Of a DNA stretch of 64,000 bases, positions 50,339 through 59,222 are shown piece by piece. The notes under the pieces were generated by a model. The model was not told where the DNA came from, ran no database searches, and was given only the letters and a program-made list of their open reading frames with translations. Position numbers and translations under genes: made by a program. Positions within the stretch are counted from its first letter, which is position 1. Each line of letters begins with the position of its first letter. The DNA comes from G020348385 sp964410125. Its GTDB lineage: Bacteria > Acidobacteriota > Aminicenantia > Aminicenantales > Aminicenantaceae. Location of the stretch: contig CAYPGQ010000009.1 in the NCBI GenBank assembly GCA_964410125.1, positions 1-64,000 on the forward strand. Reading direction: 5' to 3'.

Positions 50339-52456
50339 TCAACGCAGTGCCTCTTTTATCCGGGTCGGCGTCATCGGGAGCGTAAACACTCTTTTGCCGA
50401 TTGCATCATAGACCGCGTTGGCGATAACACCCCCCATAGAAGTAATGGCCGGCTCTCCACATCCTTGAGGGGGCATTTCAGGATTGTCGACGAGGACTGT
50501 TTCTATCTTGGGCGTCCAGGAAAAACGGGGAATTTCATAGGTGTCAAAGTTCTCATCCAATATCCTGCCGTTGGAAAACCGGATTTCTTCTGTAAAACAA
50601 TAGCCGAGCCCCATGGTGATGCAGCTTTCGATCTGCATCCTCACGCCTTCCGGGTTGATCACTTCGCCTGTATCCTGGGCGCACACCACACGTTCCACCC
50701 GGATTTCACCATTATTCTTGTTCACTTTGACTTCAGCTATGGTGGCCAGATAAGTGCCGAGATAATCCGTGCATGCTAGCCCGAAACCCTTCCCGCTGGG
50801 AGCTTTGGAAAAGGATTTCCCGAACTTTTCTGCGGCTGCCGACAAAACCCGTTTCATTCTTTCATCCGTTAAGTTGTGCATTCGGAACTCCAGCGGATTC
50901 ATCACGGCCTCTTCGGCCATGATGTCGACGTGGGATTCGATGGCAAACACGTTGGTGTTGCTGCCCGGACCGCGCCAGGCGCCAACCCCAAAGGGGTGGA
51001 CACCCCCTCCTCCACTTCTGCCGCCCCAGCCGCCCATGGATAGGACTCGGTAGTGAGGGATGTTGTAAAAAGGTTGAGAACTTCTATCACCAGCGAAGTA
51101 ATTGTGATATTCCCAGAAGACGATTTGATTTGCGCTGTTTAGGCCAGATTTGATATCGATCACAGCCGCGGGACGGAAGGTGTCAAAAAAGAATTCTTCT
51201 TTTCTGGTCCAGGCAACCTGAACCGGTTTTCCGCTCAATTGGGCCAACCGGGCAGCTTCTGTAATCTGATTCCCCTGGTTTTTTCCGCCAAAACCGCACC
51301 CCACAAAAGGCGTGATCACCCGCACTTTTTCCTGGGGGAAACTCAGGACCTGCGCGACTTCTGCTTGAGCCCTGAAAGGGGATTGTGTGGAGGCCCAGAC
51401 CGTAGCTTTATCTCCCTCGATGTTGATCACAGCCGTGTGGGGTTCGGAGGGAGCATGAGCGACATAATGGTTGTAATAAGCCTTTTCGAATTTTTTTGCT
51501 GCAAGACCTCTCCCATCCTCTATGTTTCCTTCCTCAGTCACGACATTTCCTTCCGGAGCGGAATCCTTGAGGTGCTGGAATATGGTTTGATTGTCCAATG
51601 TGGATCCGGACGGCTCGAATTGGGCTTTTATGAGTCCCAAAGCTTTTTCCGCTACATCCGGGTGTTTATGCAGAACCGCTATCATATCTTTGTCCTGGAT
51701 GATCTGGATAGCTTGGATCTTTTTGGCGGCAGATGTATCTACACTTTTTAGCGTTGCACCATGTGCCGGGGGCCTCAATATTTTGGCGTGAAGCATATCC
51801 GCCGGGTGGATGTCTCCCGTAAACTTGGCTTCTCCGGTCACTTTCTGCTCGCTGTCCATACGATCTGTCGGATTTCCCGATACAGCATGTTTGGAGTAAT
51901 GTTTGATGGGCGGCTTTTTCTCTAAGTGACGTACAATTTTTTTCCCTTTCGCGAGTTCAGCGTAGGATGCCTTTTTCGTAGAGTCATCATGAGCAAAAAT
52001 GGACCCATCCTTTGCTGTCAGTTTTTCCTCTGGAATGCCAAGTTTTTCGGAAGCCAGTTGGATGAGAACGGCTCGTGCTTCGGCTCCGGCTTTCCGCAAT
52101 GGGGGACCAAAATACTTTGTGCTTCTGGATCCGAATGTTCCTGTGTCATAGGGGCAGAGATCGGTGTCTCCCATGACCATATCAACGTTGTTCAGGGTCA
52201 CATCCAGTTCCTCTGCCAGCATCTGAGCGAGTGAAGTGTGGATGCCCTGTCCCATCTCGATCTTTCCGGTGAAACACGAAACACGGCCATCCTCTCCGAT
52301 CCGGAGATAGGCATTAAAATCTGCGGGATATCCGCGGCCCCGTCTTTGTTGGAGGGTAAGCGGATTACCTGCAGCAAAAAAAATGACGATCCCTCCACCC
52401 ACAAGTTTGAAAAATTCGCGGCGGTCGAGGGTGAAATTGTATGTATCATCTTTCAT
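50339..52456 (-). CDS. Molybdopterin-binding subunit of xanthine oxidase-family hydroxylase (IorB-like)
   Basis: About 705 residues from ATG 52456 (AGGAGGG upstream; overlaps the small-subunit stop as ATGA). The N-terminus LDRREFFKLVGGGIVIFFAAG is a twin-arginine-type signal, so the enzyme is probably exported. The cofactor-binding signatures are VGCGFGGKNQ, GAWRGPGSNTNVFAIE, KIEMGQGIHTSLAQMLAEEL and PPQGCGEPAI (catalytic Glu region GCGEPA). The arrangement resembles isoquinoline 1-oxidoreductase/aldehyde oxidoreductase two-subunit enzymes; substrate unknown. Confidence 0.87.
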   Translation of the reverse strand: MKDDTYNFTLDRREFFKLVGGGIVIFFAAGNPLTLQQRRGRGYPADFNAYLRIGEDGRVSCFTGKIEMGQGIHTSLAQMLAEELDVTLNNVDMVMGDTDLCPYDTGTFGSRSTKYFGPPLRKAGAEARAVLIQLASEKLGIPEEKLTAKDGSIFAHDDSTKKASYAELAKGKKIVRHLEKKPPIKHYSKHAVSGNPTDRMDSEQKVTGEAKFTGDIHPADMLHAKILRPPAHGATLKSVDTSAAKKIQAIQIIQDKDMIAVLHKHPDVAEKALGLIKAQFEPSGSTLDNQTIFQHLKDSAPEGNVVTEEGNIEDGRGLAAKKFEKAYYNHYVAHAPSEPHTAVINIEGDKATVWASTQSPFRAQAEVAQVLSFPQEKVRVITPFVGCGFGGKNQGNQITEAARLAQLSGKPVQVAWTRKEEFFFDTFRPAAVIDIKSGLNSANQIVFWEYHNYFAGDRSSQPFYNIPHYRVLSMGGWGGRSGGGGVHPFGVGAWRGPGSNTNVFAIESHVDIMAEEAVMNPLEFRMHNLTDERMKRVLSAAAEKFGKSFSKAPSGKGFGLACTDYLGTYLATIAEVKVNKNNGEIRVERVVCAQDTGEVINPEGVRMQIESCITMGLGYCFTEEIRFSNGRILDENFDTYEIPRFSWTPKIETVLVDNPEMPPQGCGEPAITSMGGVIANAVYDAIGKRVFTLPMTPTRIKEALR

Positions 52457-52932
52457 GATGTCCCTCCTCTCATAGTCCGGGCCGCTGTTTGAATGGCTTG
52501 GATGATCCGGTTGTAGCTTCCGCACCGGCAAAGGTTTCCTTCCATTGCGTCGACGATATTCTCGGTAGATGGTTCGGGATTTTTTAAAAGCATGGAGTAG
52601 GCTCTAAGGATCATTCCCGGTGTGCAATAACCGCATTGTAGGGCATTGTGTTGCATAAAAGCTGTCTGTAAAGGATGAAGTTTGCCGTTTTTCTTGAGTC
52701 CTTCGATTGTCAAGACTTCTTTTCCCTCCACTCCCTCCAGAGGAAATTGGCAAGACAGGACCGGCTCGTTATTGACCAGTACGGTGCAGGCTCCGCAGAA
52801 TCCCTCGCCGCAACTGTATTTTGTTCCGGTTAACTCAAGATCGGAACGCAGAACCCATAAAAGCATCCGGTCCGGGGATGAAGTCACGTTGATCGTTTTC
52901 CCGTTGAGCCTAAATCGAATATTTTTTTCCAT
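52453..52932 (-). CDS. (2Fe-2S) small subunit of xanthine oxidase-family hydroxylase (IorA-like)
   Basis: 159 residues: N-terminal plant-type ferredoxin CGEGFCGACTVLVN with a fourth Cys in VLSCQFP, then the helical second 2Fe-2S domain with ALQCGYCTPGMI and EGNLCRCGSYNRI. No FAD-binding medium subunit is encoded next to it, as in IorAB-type enzymes, so electrons presumably pass to an external acceptor. Starts four bases before overlapping the large subunit (ATGA). Confidence 0.9.
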   Translation of the reverse strand: MEKNIRFRLNGKTINVTSSPDRMLLWVLRSDLELTGTKYSCGEGFCGACTVLVNNEPVLSCQFPLEGVEGKEVLTIEGLKKNGKLHPLQTAFMQHNALQCGYCTPGMILRAYSMLLKNPEPSTENIVDAMEGNLCRCGSYNRIIQAIQTAARTMRGGTS

Positions 52933-53070
52933 TGGGACTCCCCATATTTGAAAGGGCTTTATTACTTAACCTTAAATTACCACAGGTCCTTTTCTCTGTC
53001 AAAAAAATCTGCACTTAAGCGGAGGATATGCCTAACGGGACACAGGGAAAATTATGGGGATTAAAATGGC

Positions 53071-53548
53071 TTAGGAGTTGAGGGCGAGATCAAATCCCGT
53101 AAGTTTGAAGACTACAGCATATTTGCTCATTGGTTGGCCTGAGCTGAGTTTTGGCGGTTGAATCGTCAGCGTTTGATCGTCATTGATCCTGTATGTCACA
53201 TTTTCCGGATTGCCCACCAGTCGGCCTTGAACATCGGTACGAAGTCATGATAGCCGAACTCTGCGGGATCTCCGTAGGCTTGCACATGGTGTTGATATAC
53301 CGTGCTGCCTTTTCTGTGCATGTTGCGGGGATACCACTCGCTCCCGAATGACGGTACCGAATAGATTCCCCAGTGGAAGTAGATGCCCAGTTTGGCATCC
53401 TGGAACCACTCGGGTGCTTCGTTATGTTTATACAGTGACTCCCACTCCGCGATATACTTAGGTTCTTGGTCGGTTGATAACGCTTCTGATCATTTTTCGA
53501 CGCATAAACATTGGGATGAGAAAAATCCAGCTCCCTGTAAAAGCCACA
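53071..53548 (-). pseudogene. Alpha-L-fucosidase (GH29) pseudogene
   Basis: Minus strand. From about 53548 one frame reads FYRELDFSHPNVYASKND; near 53472 it shifts to PKYIAEWESLYKHNEAPEWF, then DAKLGIYFHWGIYSVPSFGS, EWYPRNMHRKGS and EFGYHDFVPMFKADW, the hallmark start of GH29 fucosidases. The reading then jumps to a short piece (RINDDQTLTIQPP ... YAVVFKLTG) like a fucosidase C-terminus ending at TAA 53073. Most of the ~450-residue enzyme, including the catalytic nucleophile region, is gone. Two frameshifts and a large deletion make it a clear pseudogene. Confidence 0.7.
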
Positions 53549-53688
53549 AATTCAGTCAATCCCGAGAAGGAGAAGATTCTGACGATTTCTATTCGATATC
53601 AGCCAAGCCTTTTTCAGCAAAAAATTTGCCGAGTTGAATGTTGGGATCGGACTGCAGAATATTGTTGAATGCCGTCGTTTTGAGTGAT

Positions 53689-56352
53689 TTAATCCAAAGA
53701 TGTCCAATCGAGTTCGTGTGTTTCCCTGCTGGCTATGATCTTTCGAAAAACCTCTTCAGGCCATTTGAGAACTCCGTCCACCATCAGCAGGTCATGTCGT
53801 ATGTTGATCCCGAAAAGGCGTTCGTTTTCCTGAAGATAGGGAAGAATAGTATTCCAATCTTCTCGGCGGAAGGACAGGAACTCTGCGCCGTTCAGCTGAT
53901 TTTCTGCGACGGTTTTGTAAGGATCGTTCAGGTAGCAAGCTCCTCCCGATGCCAGGGAAAACAGGTTGTTCCCGGGATATTTCATTTCTAATCCAATTAC
54001 TTCACCACGTGCGTCATAGGTCAAACCGTTGATGATCACGAATCCTCCACCCGTTTGTTCACCGGCCATAAAACTTTCCGCACAATAATCGAGGCAGGTG
54101 CCGTTGATGATGGCCCGGATACAGCCAACGGCATTGATCAGGGGGCGTCCTGCCGCAGATCCCATGATGAAGGCTTCTCCGCCTTTGGCACCATACAGGA
54201 ATGTCTGGCCCACGTTTCCGAATATCACGATTTTCCCTGACTTGAGGATCTGTCCCACCTGGTCTTGAGCATCGCCATGGACGTACATGTGGGTGCCATC
54301 CAAACCACTGCCAAGGTAATCACCACTGGAGCCGTAAACGTCGATACGAACATCACCGGTATTGGGACCCAATCCACAGCCGATAAACCTGTCACCCCGG
54401 CAGCGATAAACGATGAAATTCCTCCAACCTTTGGCATGGGTGATGGCAATGACTCTTGATACAGCTTCGGACCCATCATTGGGGAAATTTCCAGCGTCGA
54501 TCACCATGGTATCCGTGGATTGGCCGGGTTCGGGAAGCGGGTTTTCCCAAGCGCTGCTTCCATCCAATCTTATCATTCCTGTCTTGTTTTTTTTCCCGGG
54601 TGAAGGTACAGAATCCAGGATATCCTGGATCGATTGTTCTATGGCAGCGATCTGAAATGTCCGTTGGCCATCCCCCGGATCCCAACGTCTGTCGCGGAGC
54701 AAGGTCAGCTTTCTAAGAGTTTTATTCATCCCGTTTTCTTTAACCAGCCCTTTGGCCACCTTCTTGAAATTTGCGTACCGATTCTGTCGAAGGTCCATCA
54801 TCAATTCCCTCGCCATTGCTTGAGAGGGATCATGATGTATATGTGATGACCAATCGGGAACTTCCTTTTCCCGATCGGGCTGGCTTGATTCCTTTCCTTT
54901 GTTGTTTGTCCGGCGTTCGAGGTGAAGAGGTGGGGATTGCTTCTGTTTTACAGTTCCAGGAAATGATTTTCCGTTGACCTGGTTGCCGAACTTATCCCGG
55001 ACATCCAATGTTGTGGTCCCGTTTTCTTTTTTCAGAGTGTACACAAATGCCCCACCGTCTGTGCAGCTTCCTCCTCGGGCGGCCCAATACCGGTCTGCCA
55101 GAGGAGGCACGCTTGAATCCTGTGAGGCAATTTCCTCAAAAAAGGCGTCGAGGGCTTGTTTTTCACTGGCAATAGCCCCGTAGCTTTTTTCTCCTTCGTG
55201 TAAACAAAAAACTTGCGGCCTGAGCATGGATACATCGGTGATCCCGATAAGCTGCGGTGCACCCGTTCCGGGCTCGGCCCGGGCAACGATAAAAAACCAC
55301 GGCCCGTCGGGAGAGCCATGCAGGTGGGCCGACTGGATTGCCCGGTAGATTCGCTGGCGAGACTTGGACAAACGTTCAAAATCACCCTCAGGTGTGGGTG
55401 CCAATGCCTCGATCACAAATTCCAGTGGATACCCGAGTACCCGGGAGTACAAATCAAAAAGCAGCACGGAGACCTCTGTATCGGTAATAAACTGAGGGAC
55501 AAGTCCCCACTGGCGCAGGTATTCACAGACAGCATGGTAATTGGCAAAATCTCCGTTATGAACAAGGGCTTCCTGCAGGCCGACAAACGGATGCGCACCT
55601 CCGGGATGCCAAACACGTCCTCTGGTTGGGTACCGCTGGTGTCCGATCCAAAGATGCGCTCTGGTTTCTTCCAGGCGGTAATAACGTGCGATCTCCTCGG
55701 CATACCCAACACCTTTCAGGATCATGAGGTCCCGGCCGTGTGACAGGACAAAAGCTCGCGGATCCTGCCGGTTCTCGTAAAACTCGGCATTCAGGCGGAA
55801 ACTGTTCTGAAAAACAAATTCATCCTCTGCATCTGTAATGTCTGGGATCTGGTTTTTTTCTGCGAAGTGTTCCAACTGTTCTGGTTTGACCCGCACAAAA
55901 TACCGCCACACAATAGGTGGTTTGACCGTCAATCCTGTTTCGCGATAATCGTCTATGCTTTTCTGTTCTTCAGCATAGGAAACAAAAAAAACGGATTTTA
56001 TGTACTTTTTTTCGACCGGCCCTCTTGCTTTTTCGTCGAGGAAAGAAATGTGCAGGGCATAAAAATCTTTGTACTCGTTGAACAATCCCACTGCAGCCAC
56101 ACCGCCCCCTTTACCGTTTCCCCGGTTCCTCATCTGTTCACACGGGCGGATGATGCAATCGCCTTTGAGTTTTTCACTTCCGATAAGACCTATAACTCCG
56201 CATCCTCCTTCCAGTGATCGCTTTTTTGTGAATGTTCTACCTGCGATATTGTTCAAACGGGATCGTGCGATTGCCTCTGCGATTTCTGCTGCGTTATCTC
56301 TTATTATCAAGTCTGATTCACCTATTCGGGTTGATAATCCAAAAGGTCCCAC
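53689..56352 (-). CDS. Glutamine amidotransferase class II fused to a GXGXG (glutamate synthase domain) protein
   Basis: 887 residues from a GTG at 56352 (the true start may be the TTG at 56310; neither has a strong site). C51 in LEGGCGVIGLIG is the candidate glutaminase nucleophile; exposure would need removal of a 50-residue propeptide, as in glutamate synthases. The amidotransferase domain continues with RGNGKGGGVAAVGL, HQRYPTRG and ALVHNGDFANY. After a linker, residues ~600-850 are the GXGXG right-handed helix (GCGLGPNTGDVRIDVYGSSG, GKIVIFGNVGQTFLYGAKGG). These are domains 1 and 3 of glutamate synthase. Overlaps the upstream gene by 31 bases. Confidence 0.82.
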   Translation of the reverse strand: MGPFGLSTRIGESDLIIRDNAAEIAEAIARSRLNNIAGRTFTKKRSLEGGCGVIGLIGSEKLKGDCIIRPCEQMRNRGNGKGGGVAAVGLFNEYKDFYALHISFLDEKARGPVEKKYIKSVFFVSYAEEQKSIDDYRETGLTVKPPIVWRYFVRVKPEQLEHFAEKNQIPDITDAEDEFVFQNSFRLNAEFYENRQDPRAFVLSHGRDLMILKGVGYAEEIARYYRLEETRAHLWIGHQRYPTRGRVWHPGGAHPFVGLQEALVHNGDFANYHAVCEYLRQWGLVPQFITDTEVSVLLFDLYSRVLGYPLEFVIEALAPTPEGDFERLSKSRQRIYRAIQSAHLHGSPDGPWFFIVARAEPGTGAPQLIGITDVSMLRPQVFCLHEGEKSYGAIASEKQALDAFFEEIASQDSSVPPLADRYWAARGGSCTDGGAFVYTLKKENGTTTLDVRDKFGNQVNGKSFPGTVKQKQSPPLHLERRTNNKGKESSQPDREKEVPDWSSHIHHDPSQAMARELMMDLRQNRYANFKKVAKGLVKENGMNKTLRKLTLLRDRRWDPGDGQRTFQIAAIEQSIQDILDSVPSPGKKNKTGMIRLDGSSAWENPLPEPGQSTDTMVIDAGNFPNDGSEAVSRVIAITHAKGWRNFIVYRCRGDRFIGCGLGPNTGDVRIDVYGSSGDYLGSGLDGTHMYVHGDAQDQVGQILKSGKIVIFGNVGQTFLYGAKGGEAFIMGSAAGRPLINAVGCIRAIINGTCLDYCAESFMAGEQTGGGFVIINGLTYDARGEVIGLEMKYPGNNLFSLASGGACYLNDPYKTVAENQLNGAEFLSFRREDWNTILPYLQENERLFGINIRHDLLMVDGVLKWPEEVFRKIIASRETHELDWTSLD

Positions 56353-59222
56353 CGCCCCCGCAATTGATCGATATTGGTCATGCCCAGGCTGCGAAGGCGC
56401 TGTTCCATATCAACGGCAAAACTCTTATACAAGTTGCAGATCCTGCCGCATACCCATTCGGCGGTCATTTGTGGTGCCAGCTCAGGGTCGGTTGTAGCAA
56501 TGCCGATCGGGCAGCCCCTCTCCCGTTCGCAGTTTCCGCACCGGACGCAGTCGATCGCCACCAATTCAGCAGTGCCGATGACCACTCCGTCTGCGCCCAA
56601 GGCTATCATCTTGAGTATGTCTTCACTGGTGCGGATGCCTCCGCTTGCGATGAGCACCACTTCATCCCGAATCCCTTCTTTGACCAAAAACTCATGTGTT
56701 TGAGATGTGGCGTATTCGATCGGCATGGCAATGTTTTTTTTGGCTATATCGGGAGCTGCGCCCGTGCCTCCGTATGCTCCATCAAGATGGATGACATTGG
56801 CACCGGCATAGTAGCTCCCCACGGCGACCATATCTACATCCACCGGTGTGGAGACCTTGACCGAAACAAGCACATCGGGGTGTATGGAACGGATCCAATC
56901 CACATGCTTTTTGTGGTCTTCCACCGAATACACGCTGTGGAACGGGAACGGTGAAAACAGGTTCGTGTACGGAACAGCCTCGCGCATCGATGCCACTTCC
57001 GGCGTGTTTTTTTCACCCAACAGGTGACCTCCCAGGCCTGGTTTTGCGCCCTGAGCATATTTGAACTCGATTATCGGGGCACGCTGGATAGTCTCTTCCC
57101 GTACACCGAATAGTCCTGTGGCAACCTGCGTGATAATGGAATCCGAATAAGGAACGAGCTCGTCCGGATAGCCGCCTTCCCCCGTGCAGGTCAAAGACCC
57201 GATTTTTTTAGCTGCCATGGCGCGACCCAACATGACCTGCAAAGAAATGGACCCGTAGGACATGCCTCCTCCGTAAATCGGGAGAGAGATTTTTTTCTTT
57301 GGGCCTGTTTTGCGTCTGTTAAGCGGAAGAGAGAGCGCGACCGGTCCTTGTACCGGAGCTATCCCGGGGACTGATAGAGCGAGTCGCATCCTGTCCAATC
57401 CGCCTCCTGATGATCCGATCTGTTCCTCTGGCTTCAACTTTGAGGGAGATCCGTCCCATGACAATCGGTAAGTTTCGCGCAGCAAATCCGGCGTCCAACG
57501 GGGGTCACCCAGGACCGTGTCGACCGAATCCTTCACGATTTCCAGGGCCTCCCAGGGGCAAACATTCACACAACACCATTCATTTTCTTTGCATGAAGGC
57601 CCGATGCACCGACTGTGGATCGGCTCGTCCAGGGCTCGTTTGCCGTCCGTTCGACGGTGCACATCGTATTCACATTTCACCACGCATATGTTGCAGTTTG
57701 TGCATCGTGTACGGTCCACGAGGACACGCCATCCTCCGTGTTTGATCCCGAACCGGTCTGGAACCGATTTGGCTTTTATGTGAGGCAAGGGACCATCCAA
57801 GTTTTTATTGGTACCCTCAGGAGTGGTCTTGGAAACGTTTCCGGGCATGTTTTTAAGTCTTTCAGAGAAATTTTTTCGCTCCGTATCCGCGAAAATCGCG
57901 CGACCGGTTTCCCCTCGCAACCGCCGTACGTCCCGAAGTCCCATGGCTCCCAGTACTTCCAACAGCTGGTCTCTCCAAGAAAGCATCAGATTGATAACTC
58001 GGGAAGCTCCCCATCGAGGATCGAGCTCCTCGATCCCTTTCGGATACAATGTTGGGCTCCCTTTTTCATCCGGCATCCATTTTGTCACATCCATGGCTAT
58101 CAAGAGCGGGATGTCCACCACGACAGCATCAGCCCCCATGATGATGGTTTTGGGCACATGTTCGGCAGCAGCGATTCCTCCTGAGGCTACCAAGGTGATC
58201 CTGTCCCGCAGACCTTTCTCCACAAGCAAGGTGTGGGTGGTATGAAGGGATTCCAACAGGGTAACACCGTCGCTGCCTCTCCCATGAATGTCGGCGCTCA
58301 AATGCACGGTTTCGGCTCCGTTGCGGGCCAGTTCAAGAATTTGTCGTTCCGCACTATCAGAAACAGGCACGTGAATAACGGTAAGCACATTGGGATTGAT
58401 CTCTCTCGCGTGGACAATGGCAGCTACCGGATCCTTATCTGGATCGAACTCGACGATCGTGGCCCATTCTATAATGTCCCTGTATTGATCTATTTCATTC
58501 GGGTTTAACCGGATCAACAGATGGCTGTAATATTCCTTCAACTCTTGGGTAGTGTTTTTTGCCGGGATACTCAGATAGGTCTTCAGTTTGCTCGCTGCCA
58601 ATGCAAGGGAAGAAAGGGCTGTGTGCCCGGGAAAAAACGGCATAAGACCGAATATAACCGGGACCGGGATTTCTCGGTTAAGCGGAATATGGGATTTCAG
58701 GTTGCCTTTTTTATCGAACACCATCCCGCACAAGTCACTGGCCATCCGCCCAAGAGCGACAGTCGTAGAAATGTGTTCCCTGCCATGGATTCCGTCACGT
58801 GTGGGCCGCACAATTTCAGACATGTCTGTCCAGATATTGTCGTAATAATCGCCGTCGAAAGGTCCTCTATAACCGGCTCCGCTGACAGGAATTTTCCCTT
58901 GTTCTGCCTGTTCCAAAATGGAATGGATGTGGTCAGGTGTGTATGTTTCATCTCCCAACCCGAGATATTTCTCGTTTTTTTGCATGCTTAGGGCATCTCT
59001 GGGACAACTTTTGATGCAGGCGAAACAGTTCCGGCAGCCGTATTCCTTCGGGTCGGCCATTATCCGGGGATCATCTTCTGATCGGTAATGACAGTCGTAG
59101 ATACAGGCCTCTATGCAGGTCCCGCAGTTGATGCAGCGATCGCTGCGGAGGATCTGGTAAGGGGTGATGATGGGATAACGCGAAGGAGTCGGTCGCGGGG
59201 AGAGGCGTTTAAGGTGAGTCAT
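56322..59222 (-). CDS. Tandem ferredoxin/glutamate-synthase-like FMN barrel protein
   Basis: 966 residues from ATG 59222, whose ATGA overlaps the upstream stop. It is internally duplicated. Half 1: two 4Fe-4S clusters (C30/33/36/40, C63/66/69/73) and a TIM barrel ending LVASGGIAAAEHVPKTIIMG. Half 2 (from ~475): a second ferredoxin (CTNCNICVVKCEYD and CCVNVCPWEAL) and a canonical glutamate synthase barrel (LPIYGGGMSYGSISLQVMLG, GEGGYPDELVPYSDS, AGANVIHLDGAYGGTGAAP, LIASGGIRTSEDILKMIALG) with CVRCGNCERERGC for a third cluster type. Half 1 lacks these last signatures and is probably regulatory or structural. FMN would bind half 2. Confidence 0.85.
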   Translation of the reverse strand: MTHLKRLSPRPTPSRYPIITPYQILRSDRCINCGTCIEACIYDCHYRSEDDPRIMADPKEYGCRNCFACIKSCPRDALSMQKNEKYLGLGDETYTPDHIHSILEQAEQGKIPVSGAGYRGPFDGDYYDNIWTDMSEIVRPTRDGIHGREHISTTVALGRMASDLCGMVFDKKGNLKSHIPLNREIPVPVIFGLMPFFPGHTALSSLALAASKLKTYLSIPAKNTTQELKEYYSHLLIRLNPNEIDQYRDIIEWATIVEFDPDKDPVAAIVHAREINPNVLTVIHVPVSDSAERQILELARNGAETVHLSADIHGRGSDGVTLLESLHTTHTLLVEKGLRDRITLVASGGIAAAEHVPKTIIMGADAVVVDIPLLIAMDVTKWMPDEKGSPTLYPKGIEELDPRWGASRVINLMLSWRDQLLEVLGAMGLRDVRRLRGETGRAIFADTERKNFSERLKNMPGNVSKTTPEGTNKNLDGPLPHIKAKSVPDRFGIKHGGWRVLVDRTRCTNCNICVVKCEYDVHRRTDGKRALDEPIHSRCIGPSCKENEWCCVNVCPWEALEIVKDSVDTVLGDPRWTPDLLRETYRLSWDGSPSKLKPEEQIGSSGGGLDRMRLALSVPGIAPVQGPVALSLPLNRRKTGPKKKISLPIYGGGMSYGSISLQVMLGRAMAAKKIGSLTCTGEGGYPDELVPYSDSIITQVATGLFGVREETIQRAPIIEFKYAQGAKPGLGGHLLGEKNTPEVASMREAVPYTNLFSPFPFHSVYSVEDHKKHVDWIRSIHPDVLVSVKVSTPVDVDMVAVGSYYAGANVIHLDGAYGGTGAAPDIAKKNIAMPIEYATSQTHEFLVKEGIRDEVVLIASGGIRTSEDILKMIALGADGVVIGTAELVAIDCVRCGNCERERGCPIGIATTDPELAPQMTAEWVCGRICNLYKSFAVDMEQRLRSLGMTNIDQLRGRWDLLDYQPE

